This document shows, piece after piece, positions 15,932-23,615 of a stretch of 39,822 nt of DNA. Under the pieces are notes generated by a model that saw only the letters and a program-made list of their open reading frames with translations, searched no databases and had not been told where the DNA came from. This stretch comes from JALZAI01 sp038212215 (GTDB lineage: Bacteria; Actinomycetota; Actinomycetes; Mycobacteriales; Jatrophihabitantaceae): positions 1 through 39,822 of the forward strand of contig JBBQUT010000039.1 in the NCBI GenBank assembly GCA_038212215.1, given 5' to 3'. Made by a program: the position numbers and the translations under genes. Each line of letters begins with the position of its first letter. Position 1 is the first letter of the stretch.

Positions 15932-17392
15932 TCAGTCGACGTGCTTGAGGCGTGGCCAGGCGACGGCCCATCCTCTGGTCGGCCCGCGGCAGATAGCGAC
16001 CGGCTCGCCCTGCTCCTCGTTGTCGACATGCACGCGGTTGTCGAGATAGGCGCGAATGCCACAACCGGCGAAGAGGTGTTGGCTGTCGTAATAGGCACCC
16101 CCGACAAACACGATGGTGGTCGCGTCTCTGGGGGGACGGGCCTGATGCCAGAGGCCGTTCTGCCCGCTGTATACGGCGGGAAGGCCAGCGGCGCGGCCAT
16201 AGCGGGCGATCGCGCCGGCTTCGCCGTAGTTGCTGGCGTACACGATGGTGTGCGCACGGTTCTCCAGCGGGACCTGCCGGTAGATACGGGCGATCTGGCC
16301 GACATATGTCGGCCAGCCGATGGAGTCCGCAACGATCTGGTTGACGCTCGGCACTGGGGTCTGGCCGACGACCGAGGCCGGAATCATGGGCAGCGCGAAG
16401 ACCGCGCCGACGACACCGTTGACCGTCACGAACGCCACGACAACATCGCGGCGCCAGCGGGCCTGGTGCAACCAGCGCGCGGTCGGCGGGCATCCGGCAG
16501 CAAACAGGACACAGAGGAGACCGAGTTCGTAGTAAGGCTGCGAGCCCATCAGGAAGACGATCAGCAGCATGACTGGAAACGCGGCCGCGACAAAACGCAG
16601 TGTCCGGTCGCGCCAGAACGCGACGAGCCCCGCGGCCCAAATCGGCACAAGCGGTGGGCCGAGCATGAGCGCCAGCAACGGCCACATCTGAACGCGGACA
16701 TCGGCGCCGTTGTGTTGTTCGAGGGCGCGGCCGACGGTGAATTGTGGCCATCCATTGAGCGCTTGGTACACCAGATTTGGGGCGCCCACGATCAGCCCGA
16801 TGGCAAGGCCTCCCAGTACCCGCCGATCCAGAAGCAGCCGTCGCGGTCCGACCAGCACCAGCCCGATCGCCACAGCGATGAGCAAATCTGCGACCAGCAG
16901 CTTGTTGTAGAGGCTTAGCCCAACCACGAGGCCGGCCGCGAGCCACCAGCGCGGCTGCGCGCGTCGCTGCGCCCGAACAACGAACAGCAGAATCGCAGGC
17001 CAGACAGGCGCGTCCAAAGTGGCGGTGAGCAGTGCGTGGCCAAGTGCCAGTGGCAGCGCGGCGAAGGCAACCCCCCACGCACACAGTCCCTGCGCGAACC
17101 GTTGACCGCCCAGTTCGCGCGTGACCAGCGCCAGCACAACGATCGTGACCATCGTCGCGACCGTCGCCGGAATCCGCAGCGCCCACGGTTGATCCACGAC
17201 GGCGCTGATGCCATGGGCGAGCAACGGGATCAGCGGCGGCTGATCGAGATAGCCCCACGACGGGCGCAGCAGGGCGAAGTACAACTCGTCCCGCTCGTAG
17301 CCGTATCCGCCGCTACTCAAAGACAGCGCCACGCCAGCGGCGAACACTGCCGTGAACACCGGCCCACGAGCGAAAGCCGGCGGCCTGGACAT
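15932..17392 (-). CDS. Glycosyltransferase family 39 / ArnT-like membrane protein
   Basis: This is a 486-residue polytopic protein with about eleven hydrophobic segments. Near the N-terminus, the first extracytoplasmic loop has YERDELYFALLRPSWGYLDQPPL (key part RDELYF and GYLDQPPL), the acidic motif and QPP signature of PMT/ArnT-type enzymes that take sugars from polyprenyl-phosphate. A soluble C-terminal domain (~340-486) faces outside. ATG 17392 is preferred over upstream frames that would add 40 Arg/Pro-rich residues. The acceptor (protein, lipid or wall polymer) is not known. Confidence 0.85.
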   Translation of the reverse strand: MSRPPAFARGPVFTAVFAAGVALSLSSGGYGYERDELYFALLRPSWGYLDQPPLIPLLAHGISAVVDQPWALRIPATVATMVTIVVLALVTRELGGQRFAQGLCAWGVAFAALPLALGHALLTATLDAPVWPAILLFVVRAQRRAQPRWWLAAGLVVGLSLYNKLLVADLLIAVAIGLVLVGPRRLLLDRRVLGGLAIGLIVGAPNLVYQALNGWPQFTVGRALEQHNGADVRVQMWPLLALMLGPPLVPIWAAGLVAFWRDRTLRFVAAAFPVMLLIVFLMGSQPYYELGLLCVLFAAGCPPTARWLHQARWRRDVVVAFVTVNGVVGAVFALPMIPASVVGQTPVPSVNQIVADSIGWPTYVGQIARIYRQVPLENRAHTIVYASNYGEAGAIARYGRAAGLPAVYSGQNGLWHQARPPRDATTIVFVGGAYYDSQHLFAGCGIRAYLDNRVHVDNEEQGEPVAICRGPTRGWAVAWPRLKHVD

Positions 17393-17578
17393 GCGACCCA
17401 CTGTCCATCCCGGTGTCGGACTGCGGCAAGCAAAACGACCGTCGCGCTGCTCACAGGATCGAGGACGGATACGAACGGTCAGCGTCTGCGGGTGAGCCGG
17501 ATCCCTGGGCATTCCAGTGCGACCGCGGTGCGCGGCTACCCCTGCGATCCCACTACATGGCGCTCGACCGCGCGGGAG

Positions 17579-18520
17579 TCAACTGCCGGATAGCCGCTCC
17601 AGCACCGGTGTCAGTTGGTCGATCTCACCGAGCATGACGGAAGAGATGCCGAGGTCCTCCCGCAGTTGCAGGAACTTCTCCACGAGCCGGTCGATGGATC
17701 CGATGAACAGGTGCGGCGAGTCGATCACCTCGTCCTCGGTGAGTTCGACACCCGTCGACGACCGCAGTTCGTCGATGATGCGCCGAGCCTCCCTCCGTAG
17801 ATTGTCCGTGACGGTCACTGGCCACGTCGACGGATAGATGTTCAACTCCACGGATGGGAAACGCTGACCAGCAGCGTCGCGTACCCAGTCGATCTTCTCC
17901 CGTGTCGCTGCGAACGTCAGCGACGCGGCATCGACGGTGGCGTTCGACAGGATGCGAGGCGCCAACCCGACGATGTCGGCCTCCCGTCCGGCCAGCGTCA
18001 GCGTGCGCCGGCCGCCGCCGCCGACGAAGAACGGCGGATGGGGGCGTTGCACCGGAATAGGAGCAGCCGCGTAATCGGTGATCGTGTAGTGCTCCCCGGC
18101 AAAGCTGAACGGGGCGCCGGTGAAAAGTCCCTTCAGCACGGTGATGGACTCCGCCAGCCGCGCCTGCCGGACTGGCGTCGGGTCGAACGCGATGCCGATT
18201 GCGTCGTATTCGGGACGGTTCCAGCCGGCCCCGATAGCGACGTCGACCCTGCCGCCGGACAGGACGTCGATGCTCGCCAGGTCTTGAGCGACCACGGCCG
18301 GATGACGCAGATCGTTGTTCATCACGAACGCCGACATCCGCAGCGTCGACGTTGCCGCCGCGATCGTCGCCATGGCCACGACCGGGGAAAGCTGGCCGAG
18401 CAAATGATCCGGAACGACAAGGCCGTGAAAGCCGATCTGCTCCGCGCGTCGGGCGCGGGCAGCCAACTCCGCCCCGGTGACGATCTCACGAACATCAGCC
18501 AAGAAACGGAACGGGCGCAT
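17579..18520 (-). CDS. LLM-class F420-dependent oxidoreductase
   Basis: This 313-residue TIM-barrel protein of the luciferase-like family starts MRPFRFLADVRE and contains GFHGLVVPDHLLGQLSPVVAMA, the non-proline-cis bulge region TSTLRMSAFVMNNDLRHPAVVAQDLASIDVLSGGRVDVAIGAGW (key part LSGGRVDVAIGAGW), and PPFFVGGGGRRTLTLAGREADI. These are typical of F420-dependent members of the TIGR03621 type. The substrate cannot be predicted. ATG 18520 gives the usual N-terminus; an upstream in-frame start would add 11 residues. Confidence 0.85.
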   Translation of the reverse strand: MRPFRFLADVREIVTGAELAARARRAEQIGFHGLVVPDHLLGQLSPVVAMATIAAATSTLRMSAFVMNNDLRHPAVVAQDLASIDVLSGGRVDVAIGAGWNRPEYDAIGIAFDPTPVRQARLAESITVLKGLFTGAPFSFAGEHYTITDYAAAPIPVQRPHPPFFVGGGGRRTLTLAGREADIVGLAPRILSNATVDAASLTFAATREKIDWVRDAAGQRFPSVELNIYPSTWPVTVTDNLRREARRIIDELRSSTGVELTEDEVIDSPHLFIGSIDRLVEKFLQLREDLGISSVMLGEIDQLTPVLERLSGS

Positions 18521-18844
18521 GCGGGCCAGTATGAGGGTGGGTGGATATTGCACTGCACCGGCGGCTGCAATATCGCACTGCAGCGACCGCGCTCAATGCC
18601 GGGCCGTCAGGACTTTGAAATCTTGTGCGTGACGACGTTGAAGCGGATCGTGGCGCTGAACCCGCCTGCGAGCGACTATCGCGGTCGAGCTTTCCACGGC
18701 CCGCGGTAACTAGATCCCGAACTGATTCTGCGAACCAAGTCGTTACTTGGTGATGCGGCGCCCCGCGGTCGTCGGCCCGCCCGCGAGGAGTCGGCGTTCT
18801 CGTTCCGTGGCGCCGACGGCATTGAGCTCGCCCGCACGTCGCGA
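18521..18844. other. 324-bp intergenic region
   Basis: Upstream of the LLM gene and downstream of the GlsB-like gene. No gene, repeat or clear operator is seen. Confidence 0.4.
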
Positions 18845-19123
18845 TCAGCGGCTTACGGTGTGCCGGCTGCCGACGCGGGTCCAGATCAGAAGCACGATGA
18901 CGGCGCCGATGACCGAGCCGATGATGCCGGACGGCTGCAGGAAGCCGTCAGCAGCGTCCTTGTGGAAGATCAGGTAGCCGAGGAACCCGCCGACGAACGA
19001 GCCGACGATTCCCAGCAGGATGGTCATTGGAATCGAGATGTCCTGGCGGCCGGGCACGAGAAGCCGGGCGAGCGCACCGGCGATCAATCCGACGATGAGG
19101 ATCGTGACGACGAGACCGAGCAT
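18845..19123 (-). CDS. GlsB/YeaQ/YmgE-family stress membrane protein
   Basis: This 92-residue protein (transglycosylase-associated family) has three hydrophobic helices at ~3-21, 33-52 and 64-82, and the family's glycine-zipper features: IAGALARLLVPGRQ, GIVGSFVGGFLGYLI and GSVIGAVIVLLIW. AAAGGA-like AAAGGA lies 8 nt before the ATG. Members are induced by envelope or acid stress; the exact function is unsettled. It is divergent from the response regulator gene, and the intervening ~136 bp contains a tandem operator-like repeat that could act on both. Confidence 0.85.
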   Translation of the reverse strand: MLGLVVTILIVGLIAGALARLLVPGRQDISIPMTILLGIVGSFVGGFLGYLIFHKDAADGFLQPSGIIGSVIGAVIVLLIWTRVGSRHTVSR

Positions 19124-19210
19124 AATAAATGTCCTTTCATGACGCGCGTCTGGCGCGCTCGACGGCCTGTTCGTGGCCGAGCACCGTTGTGGCGCTTGTT
19201 GAAGTTACCC

Positions 19211-19249
19211 ACCCTTAGGGCGGTGTAATCACACCCCTAGGGAGGTTTA
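19211..19249. promoter_or_regulatory. Tandem 17-bp operator-like repeats ahead of the response regulator
   Basis: ACCCTTAGGGCGGTGTA (19211-19227) and ACCCCTAGGGAGGTTTA (19233-19249) match at 14 of 17 bases with a 22-bp period, close to two helical turns. Each has a CCCTTAGGG/CCCTAGGG core, and GGTGTaatcACACC spans the junction. The second copy covers the GGAGG and abuts TATTCT, a possible -10. Autoregulation is a reasonable inference. Confidence 0.5.
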
Positions 19250-19259
19250 TTCTTAGAGC

Positions 19260-19928
19260 ATGCCTGCCGCGAAGCCGACCGCCATCACCGTTGGGCTGAT
19301 CGACGACTACGACGTCGTTTTGACGGGCGTGGCGCACATGCTCGATCCCTACCGAGACCGGGTCATCGTCGCCGAGATTGACGCGAACGAACCGCTCGAG
19401 GACGAGGTGGATATCGCCCTCTACGACTCGTTCGCCCAACCGGAGTCCGACTATGAGGAGATCAAAGTCCTGGTGGAAAGCTCCCGCGCGAACCGGGTGG
19501 TCGTCTACACCTGGAACTTTCACCCGCAGTTGATCGAGAGCGCCCGTGGGCAGGGGGTCCACGGATACCTGTCCAAGACGCTGAGTGCCCGCGACCTGGT
19601 CGCGGCACTGGAAGCCGTTCACGCCGGCGAAATCGTGATCAGTGACCCGCCGGGTAGAGCGCGCAGCGCTGCGGGCCTCGAGTGGCCCGGACGCCGTGAC
19701 GGGCTGACCGACCGCGAAGCGGAAATTTTGGCGCTCATCACCCAGGGCAAGAGCAACGCCGATGTGGCACGGTTGACGTTTCTTAGCCCCAACACCGTGA
19801 AGTCCTATATCCGCGCCATCTATCGCAAGATCGAGGTCGCGAGTCGCACCCAAGCGGTGCTGTGGGGAGTAGCCCACGGATTCACTCCCGATCACCATCG
19901 CATCGACCACTGGCGGGGCGGTCCCTGA
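19260..19928 (+). CDS. NarL/FixJ-type response regulator (orphan)
   Basis: This 222-residue protein has a receiver domain (~8-125) with acidic pocket IDDYD, probable phospho-acceptor Asp in IALYDSFAQ, Thr in VVYTWN and Lys in LSKTL. The linker is followed by a LuxR-type helix-turn-helix (~155-215): LTDREAEILALITQGKSNADVARLTFLSPNTVKSYIRAIYRKI (key part TDREAEILALITQGKSNADV). All key receiver residues are present. No histidine kinase gene is nearby, so the partner lies elsewhere. The tandem repeat immediately upstream is a likely binding site for this protein. Confidence 0.85.
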   Translation: MPAAKPTAITVGLIDDYDVVLTGVAHMLDPYRDRVIVAEIDANEPLEDEVDIALYDSFAQPESDYEEIKVLVESSRANRVVVYTWNFHPQLIESARGQGVHGYLSKTLSARDLVAALEAVHAGEIVISDPPGRARSAAGLEWPGRRDGLTDREAEILALITQGKSNADVARLTFLSPNTVKSYIRAIYRKIEVASRTQAVLWGVAHGFTPDHHRIDHWRGGP

Positions 19929-20049
19929 ACACCGAGAAGACCGCCGGTACGACATTCACCTGCATTGCCGGGCACTCGTCGGACAGTCGCCTGAATGTCG
20001 CAGAGTGGATTGTTGACGCGGGATTCGCCGGACGTGCTTGAATAAGCGC

Positions 20050-20382
20050 ATGGCCAAGAAAACTGTGGTGACCGAACTACTTGTCGATGACATCGACGGC
20101 AGCACCGGGGACCGGACGATTAACTTCACCTGGGACGGTGTGGCTTATGAGATAGAGCTTTCCAAGCGCAACGCCGCCGCGTTCGAGAAGACGATGAAGC
20201 CGTATCTCGACGGGGGGAGACGTGTACGTAGCACGCGCGCGCGCCGAGTCGCCGTCGCGCGCAACGGAAAGCGTGACCTCGCGGGAATTCGGTCTTGGGC
20301 AGAGCAGAACGGCTTCGCCGTCTCGAGTCGTGGACGGATAGCGACGGCGGTCTTGGAAGCTTACGACGCCGCGCACAGCTAA
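20050..20382 (+). CDS. lsr2: Lsr2 nucleoid-associated protein
   Basis: This 110-residue protein matches Lsr2 over its length. The N-terminal oligomerisation domain (~1-60) includes KKTVVTELLVDDIDGS, TINFTWDGVAYEIELS and FEKTMKPYLDGGRRV. A linker follows, then the C-terminal DNA-binding domain with IRSWAEQNGFAVSSRGRIATAVLEAY, including the RGR AT-hook-like motif that enters the minor groove. Lsr2 is the actinobacterial xenogeneic silencer of A+T-rich DNA. ATG 20050 gives the standard N-terminus (MAKK); an upstream TTG would add four residues. Confidence 0.95.
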   Translation: MAKKTVVTELLVDDIDGSTGDRTINFTWDGVAYEIELSKRNAAAFEKTMKPYLDGGRRVRSTRARRVAVARNGKRDLAGIRSWAEQNGFAVSSRGRIATAVLEAYDAAHS

Positions 20383-20690
20383 GCCGCCGCCCTTGTTTCA
20401 CGTCCGATTGTGAAAGGGCGAGGAAGGCGAACTCATTTCGGCCTGAGTTGGTGAAATCAGCCCATCTCACACCCGCTTGAGCTTGGCATTTCGGATCGTT
20501 GGACAACGGTCAGGACCGCCGTTGAAAACCTAGTATGGTTCATTCCGGTATTGCTGCCCGGGTTCTATGGTTTATGTTGATTTGCACGCTCTCGGCCACC
20601 GCGGTCAGTGGATTAGCAGTCGGCACCTCACATGCGGTCGATATCGATCGGAGCAGCCGCAGGTACGGGTCGTCGGCTAGGGTGCACGGC
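20383..20690. other. 308-bp region upstream of the TOBE regulator
   Basis: An in-frame leader from ATG 20535 would read like a signal peptide (ARVLWFMLICTLSATAVSGLA), but its third-position G+C is low and it would sit in front of a DNA-binding domain, so it is treated as non-coding. No clear promoter is assigned. Confidence 0.4.
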
Positions 20691-21143
20691 GTGCCTGCTT
20701 ATCGATTGCGCGAGGCCGCGAACCTGCTCGGCGTCAGCGACGACACCGTGCGGCGGTGGGCCGACGGCGGCCGGTTGCCGACCGTGAATGATGCGAGCGG
20801 GCGGCGCATCGTCGACGGCGCGGTACTCGCGCACTTTGCCGAGCAGAACGCCGCAGCTGTCCCGGAAACCGCACCCGTGACGCGGGAGTCAGCACGTAAC
20901 CGGTTCGTCGGCATCGTGACTCGGGTGGTCCGCGACAGGGTGATGGCACAGGTCGAAATGCAGTGCGGCCCGTACCGGGTCGTGTCGCTGATGAGCCGGG
21001 AGGCAGCCGACGAACTCCGACTCGAGCCTGGGGTCACCGCGGTAGCAGCGGTCAAGTCGACAAATGTCGTCGTCGAGATATCGACCGATGTGGCAGTCGA
21101 GATATCGACCGATGGGGCGGCTGAGATCGACGGCAATAAATGA
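20691..21143 (+). CDS. HTH-TOBE molybdate-responsive type regulator / molybdopterin-binding protein
   Basis: This 150-residue protein begins with a MerR/excisionase-like helix-turn-helix (YRLREAANLLGVSDDTVRRWADGGRLP, core LLGVSDDTVRRWADGG) and then a single TOBE domain: SARNRFVGIVTRVVRDRVMAQVEM, RVVSLMSREAADEL and VTAVAAVKSTNVVVEI. TOBE folds bind molybdate or related oxyanions, and actinobacterial proteins of this layout are taken to control molybdate uptake or cofactor genes. The moaD-like gene 88 bp downstream supports that. GTG 20691 gives the usual VPAYRLREA start. The C-terminus carries an in-frame duplication of eight residues (VEISTDVA / VEISTDGA). Confidence 0.8.
   Translation: MPAYRLREAANLLGVSDDTVRRWADGGRLPTVNDASGRRIVDGAVLAHFAEQNAAAVPETAPVTRESARNRFVGIVTRVVRDRVMAQVEMQCGPYRVVSLMSREAADELRLEPGVTAVAAVKSTNVVVEISTDVAVEISTDGAAEIDGNK
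21072..21119 (+). repeat. 24-bp in-frame tandem duplication in the TOBE gene
   Basis: Two adjacent 24-bp units (21072-21095 and 21096-21119) begin GTCGAGATATCGACCGAT and differ only at the end. Because 24 is a multiple of three, the duplication extends the last TOBE strand region by eight residues without a frameshift. Confidence 0.8.
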
Positions 21144-21231
21144 TGGGAGCAAACGTCGGCGGAGCGTGTGCTCGCGGCGCTGCTGGTCGGTGTCAATGCC
21201 TCGTTCGGGTGAGCGTGGCACGCTGGGACCC

Positions 21232-21468
21232 GTGGCAGAAGTAACCGTACGGTTCTGGGCCGGAGCGCAGCGCGCGGCGGGGCACGCGCAGGAGCCGATG
21301 GCGGCCGCGACTCTCGCCGAGCTGCGCGACCTGCTGGCGGCGCGAGCCGAACTGAACCGGGTATGCGCCGTCGCATCGTTCCTGGTCGACGGTCGGCAGC
21401 CGAGCGAGACAGACGCGCTTCGCGACGGGGATGTGGTCGACGTGCTACCGCCCTTCGCCGGTGGTTGA
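21232..21468 (+). CDS. moaD: MoaD/ThiS-family sulfur carrier protein
   Basis: This 78-residue ubiquitin-like protein has the MoaD start VAEVTVRFWAGAQRAAG, the middle TLAELRDLLA, and the end DGDVVDVLPPFAGG. The terminal Gly-Gly is what MoaE-type molybdopterin synthase needs for thiocarboxylate sulfur. It follows the TOBE regulator on the same strand, pointing to molybdenum cofactor synthesis. moaE and other moa genes are not in the window. GTG 21232 is selected because relatives start at this point. Confidence 0.85.
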   Translation: MAEVTVRFWAGAQRAAGHAQEPMAAATLAELRDLLAARAELNRVCAVASFLVDGRQPSETDALRDGDVVDVLPPFAGG

Positions 21469-21574
21469 TCTCGATCGATATGCGTGGGACGAACGACAAG
21501 CACTGGCACGAAGCACGTGGGCGTAGCACGAATGACATCGGTGCGACATAACGACCCTTCACCCTGAACATCGA

Positions 21575-21588
21575 GCACCACGTGGTGC
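21575..21588. promoter_or_regulatory. Perfect 14-bp palindrome GCACCACGTGGTGC
   Basis: This perfect inverted repeat lies 23 bp before the ATG of the 47-residue ORF and just upstream of its GGGGAGG. A CACGTG-centred dyad at this place is a credible repressor or activator site; the binding protein is unknown. Confidence 0.5.
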
Positions 21589-21611
21589 GGTGTCGGGGAG
21601 GTGGCGTCGTG

Positions 21612-21755
21612 ATGGTTGATCACGAGCACTACGTAGACAAGCTCGCCTGGTTGTTGCACGCCGGACGCGACGACCTGATCGACGAGATCGCCGACGCCTG
21701 CGAACACAGATGCAGCCCGCAGTGCCGCGCTGCGCAGGCGCCGTCCGCGAGCTGA
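21612..21755 (+). CDS. 47-residue Cys-containing small protein
   Basis: A GGGGAGG Shine-Dalgarno (from 21594) precedes ATG 21612. The peptide begins MVDHEHYVDKLAWLLHAGRD, is helical and acidic in its first 30 residues (RDDLIDEIADA), and ends with CEHRCSPQC and a short Ala/Ser tail. The closely spaced CxxxC and CxxC with His could bind metal or redox-react. No family is recognised. Its stop precedes the FMN reductase gene by ~75 bp, and a perfect palindrome lies upstream, so the two may share regulation. Confidence 0.5.
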   Translation: MVDHEHYVDKLAWLLHAGRDDLIDEIADACEHRCSPQCRAAQAPSAS

Positions 21756-21830
21756 GCACGAGGGCGTTCGAAACCGGTAGCCGGCGTCGGCTTAGATTGA
21801 GGGACGCCGTCGACACCGGGAGTTGCGCAG

Positions 21831-22409
21831 ATGTCTGGAAGCCCGCTGATCGTTGGGATCGGCGGCTCGACCGGTGTGGCGTCGACCACGAATCGGTTGC
21901 TGCTCCGCTGCCTGGCGGAGGTGGAACTGCTTGGGGCGAGGACCGTCGCGATCTTCGGTGACGAGCTTGCGCAGCTGCCGATCTTCAGCGCCGACGCCGT
22001 CGGAACGCCCCTCGCGGAGCCGCTGCTCGAAGCGGTGCGGGCCGCTGACGGTGTGATCATCGCCACGCCGGGCTACCACGGCGGTATGTCCGGACTGGTC
22101 AAGAACGCACTCGACCATCTCGAACAGCTGCGGGCGGACGAGCGTCCCTACCTGGACGGGCGCGCAGTCGGCGTCATCGTCACAGCGTCCGGCTGGCAGG
22201 CGAGCGGCACAACGCTGGTGTCAGTACGCTCAGCGATCCACGCGTTGCGCGGCTGGCCAACGCCGTTCGGAGTGACGGTCAATTCCCTCGAGCAAGTCGG
22301 CGAGGACGGTTTCGACGACCAGGTACTGGTCGGCCTGCGCATCCTGGCCGGCCAGCTAGTCGAGTTCGCCGGTTGGCGACGTGCGGCCACTGGTCTGTCT
22401 GCGATATGA
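21831..22409 (+). CDS. NADPH-dependent FMN reductase family protein
   Basis: This 192-residue flavodoxin-fold enzyme contains the FMN phosphate loop IVGIGGSTGVASTTNRLL, AADGVIIATPGYHGGMSGLVKNALDHL (key part TPGYHGGMSGLVKNALD) and VIVTASGWQASGT. These match the NADPH:FMN reductase (SsuE/ChrR-like) family. It would reduce FMN, quinones or metal ions in the cytoplasm. The ATG follows GCGCAG with only weak ribosome-binding sequence. Confidence 0.85.
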   Translation: MSGSPLIVGIGGSTGVASTTNRLLLRCLAEVELLGARTVAIFGDELAQLPIFSADAVGTPLAEPLLEAVRAADGVIIATPGYHGGMSGLVKNALDHLEQLRADERPYLDGRAVGVIVTASGWQASGTTLVSVRSAIHALRGWPTPFGVTVNSLEQVGEDGFDDQVLVGLRILAGQLVEFAGWRRAATGLSAI

Positions 22410-22446
22410 CCGTCGCGCCTGTGGCGCCGCGTATCCCAACGAACCA

Positions 22447-22878
22447 CTACCGCGTCGGGGCGTTCAGGCCGGTGCGTCGTTGCTCGATGATCAGGCATCG
22501 GTCCTCGACGTAGAGCAGGCCGGCGTCCTCGGCGATGCGGCGCGCCTCGGCCGACGCGATTCCCAATTGCAGCCAGAGTGCGGTGGCGCCTGCAGTAACG
22601 GCCTGGCGGGCGATGTCCGGGGTCTGCTCAGCGGGGCGGAACACGTCTACCAGCCCGATCTGCTCGGGAACGTCGTCGAGCGAGCGATGCACGCGCTCGC
22701 CGAGGATGACGTCCTCGAGCGGGTTGATCGGCACGATCCGCCAGCCGTGTTGCTGCATATGGGCGGGCACGTAGTGCGCCGGCTTATGGTTGGCGTTGCT
22801 GGCTCCGACAACAGTGATCGTGTCGTAGGTAGTGAGGATGCGCTCGACGACCGCGTCGGTGTCCTGCGTCTGCGTCAT
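22447..22878 (-). CDS. CoA-binding domain protein (YccU family)
   Basis: This 143-residue Rossmann-type protein has the family pattern TITVVGASNANHKPAHYVPAHMQQHGWRIVPINPLEDVILGERV (key part VVGASNANHKPAHYV and PINP), then VDVFRPAEQTPDIARQAV and ALWLQLGIASAEARRIAEDAGLLYVEDRCL. It resembles the CoA-binding domain of succinyl-CoA synthetase, as in YccU; function is unknown. ATG 22878 is chosen because the frame further upstream runs through tandem repeat DNA. It is convergent with the FMN reductase gene. Confidence 0.8.
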   Translation of the reverse strand: MTQTQDTDAVVERILTTYDTITVVGASNANHKPAHYVPAHMQQHGWRIVPINPLEDVILGERVHRSLDDVPEQIGLVDVFRPAEQTPDIARQAVTAGATALWLQLGIASAEARRIAEDAGLLYVEDRCLIIEQRRTGLNAPTR

Positions 22879-22920
22879 AGCGTCCACCGTCTCATAGGCC
22901 TTCGCAGTAGGGTCGGGCCG

Positions 22921-23062
22921 CGTGAGCGAAGCTTGCGAGCGAACCAATGTCATGGGCCTCTGGCGGCCGAACGAGCGCAGCGAGGCTCGGACGTGAGCGA
23001 AGCTTGCGAGCGAACAAGTGTGATCGGGCTGTGCCGGCCGAACGAGCGCAGCGAGGCTCGGA
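22921..23062. repeat. Two 71-bp tandem repeats of a REP-like intergenic sequence
   Basis: Units 22921-22991 and 22992-23062 both begin CGTGAGCGAAGCTTGCGAGC and end GCGCAGCGAGGCTCGGA; differences are confined to the middle. A partial third copy follows (23063-23089). Each unit contains GAGCGNAGC-type blocks and a CGAGC...GCTCG dyad typical of short palindromic intergenic repeats in actinobacteria. They separate divergent CoA-binding and YbaK-like genes. Confidence 0.8.
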
Positions 23063-23081
23063 CGCGAATGGGCGAACAAGC

Positions 23082-23615
23082 GTGAACGGACCCGGGAACC
23101 TTGAGTGGCAACCCACAGCGGCGACCCTGGTGGCCGGCCCGGTCTGGGACGCACTGGCTGGGTGGTCGCGCGCCGCAGAGGTTCGCGTCGCACCGATCGA
23201 TCCTGACCTCGCCGACACCGCCGCGTTCTGTGCGCGTTACGACGTACTGGCGGAGGACTCGGCGAATTGTGTCGTCATTGCCGGGCGCCGCGGCGAGCTG
23301 ACGAGCTACGCGGCCTGCGTGATCCTGGCGAACACCCGCGCCGACGTGAACGGTGTCGTCCGGCGGCGCCTCGATGCGCGCAAGGCATCTTTCGCGCCGA
23401 TGGACGACGCAGTGACCTATACGGCGATGGAATACGGCGGGATCACGCCAATCGGTCTCCCGGCCCCGTGGCCGATCCTCGTCGACCGCGCCGTGCTCGA
23501 CCGCGACGTGGTCGTGATCGGCAGCGGGCTGCGCCGTTCCAAGATCGCGCTGCCGTCATCAGCACTGGCCGATCTGCCTGGCGCAGAGGTCATCGAAGGG
23601 CTGGCGCGCGGCTGA
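23082..23615 (+). CDS. YbaK/EbsC-type aminoacyl-tRNA deacylase domain protein
   Basis: This 177-residue protein of the YbaK/ProX fold contains the motif ADTAAFCARYDVLAEDSANCVVIAG (key part EDSANCVVIAG), LANTRADVNGVVRRRLDARKASFAPMDDAV (key part RADVNGVVRRRLDARKASF), and GGITPIGLPAPWPILVD. The family hydrolyses mischarged tRNAs such as Cys-tRNA(Pro). The exact specificity of this actinobacterial branch is not known. The GTG start at 23082 lies inside the partial third copy of the tandem repeat, so repeat expansion has come up to the start codon. Confidence 0.8.
   Translation: MNGPGNLEWQPTAATLVAGPVWDALAGWSRAAEVRVAPIDPDLADTAAFCARYDVLAEDSANCVVIAGRRGELTSYAACVILANTRADVNGVVRRRLDARKASFAPMDDAVTYTAMEYGGITPIGLPAPWPILVDRAVLDRDVVVIGSGLRRSKIALPSSALADLPGAEVIEGLARG

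Noticed and set aside
20535..20690. Signal-peptide-like N-terminal extension of the TOBE regulator
   Set aside because: Its codons have low third-position G+C, unlike genes here, and a secretion signal in front of a DNA-binding domain makes no sense. Relatives begin at the later GTG.
22921..23089. CRISPR-like array
   Set aside because: Only two 71-bp units in direct contact, no spacers of constant size, and no cas genes.
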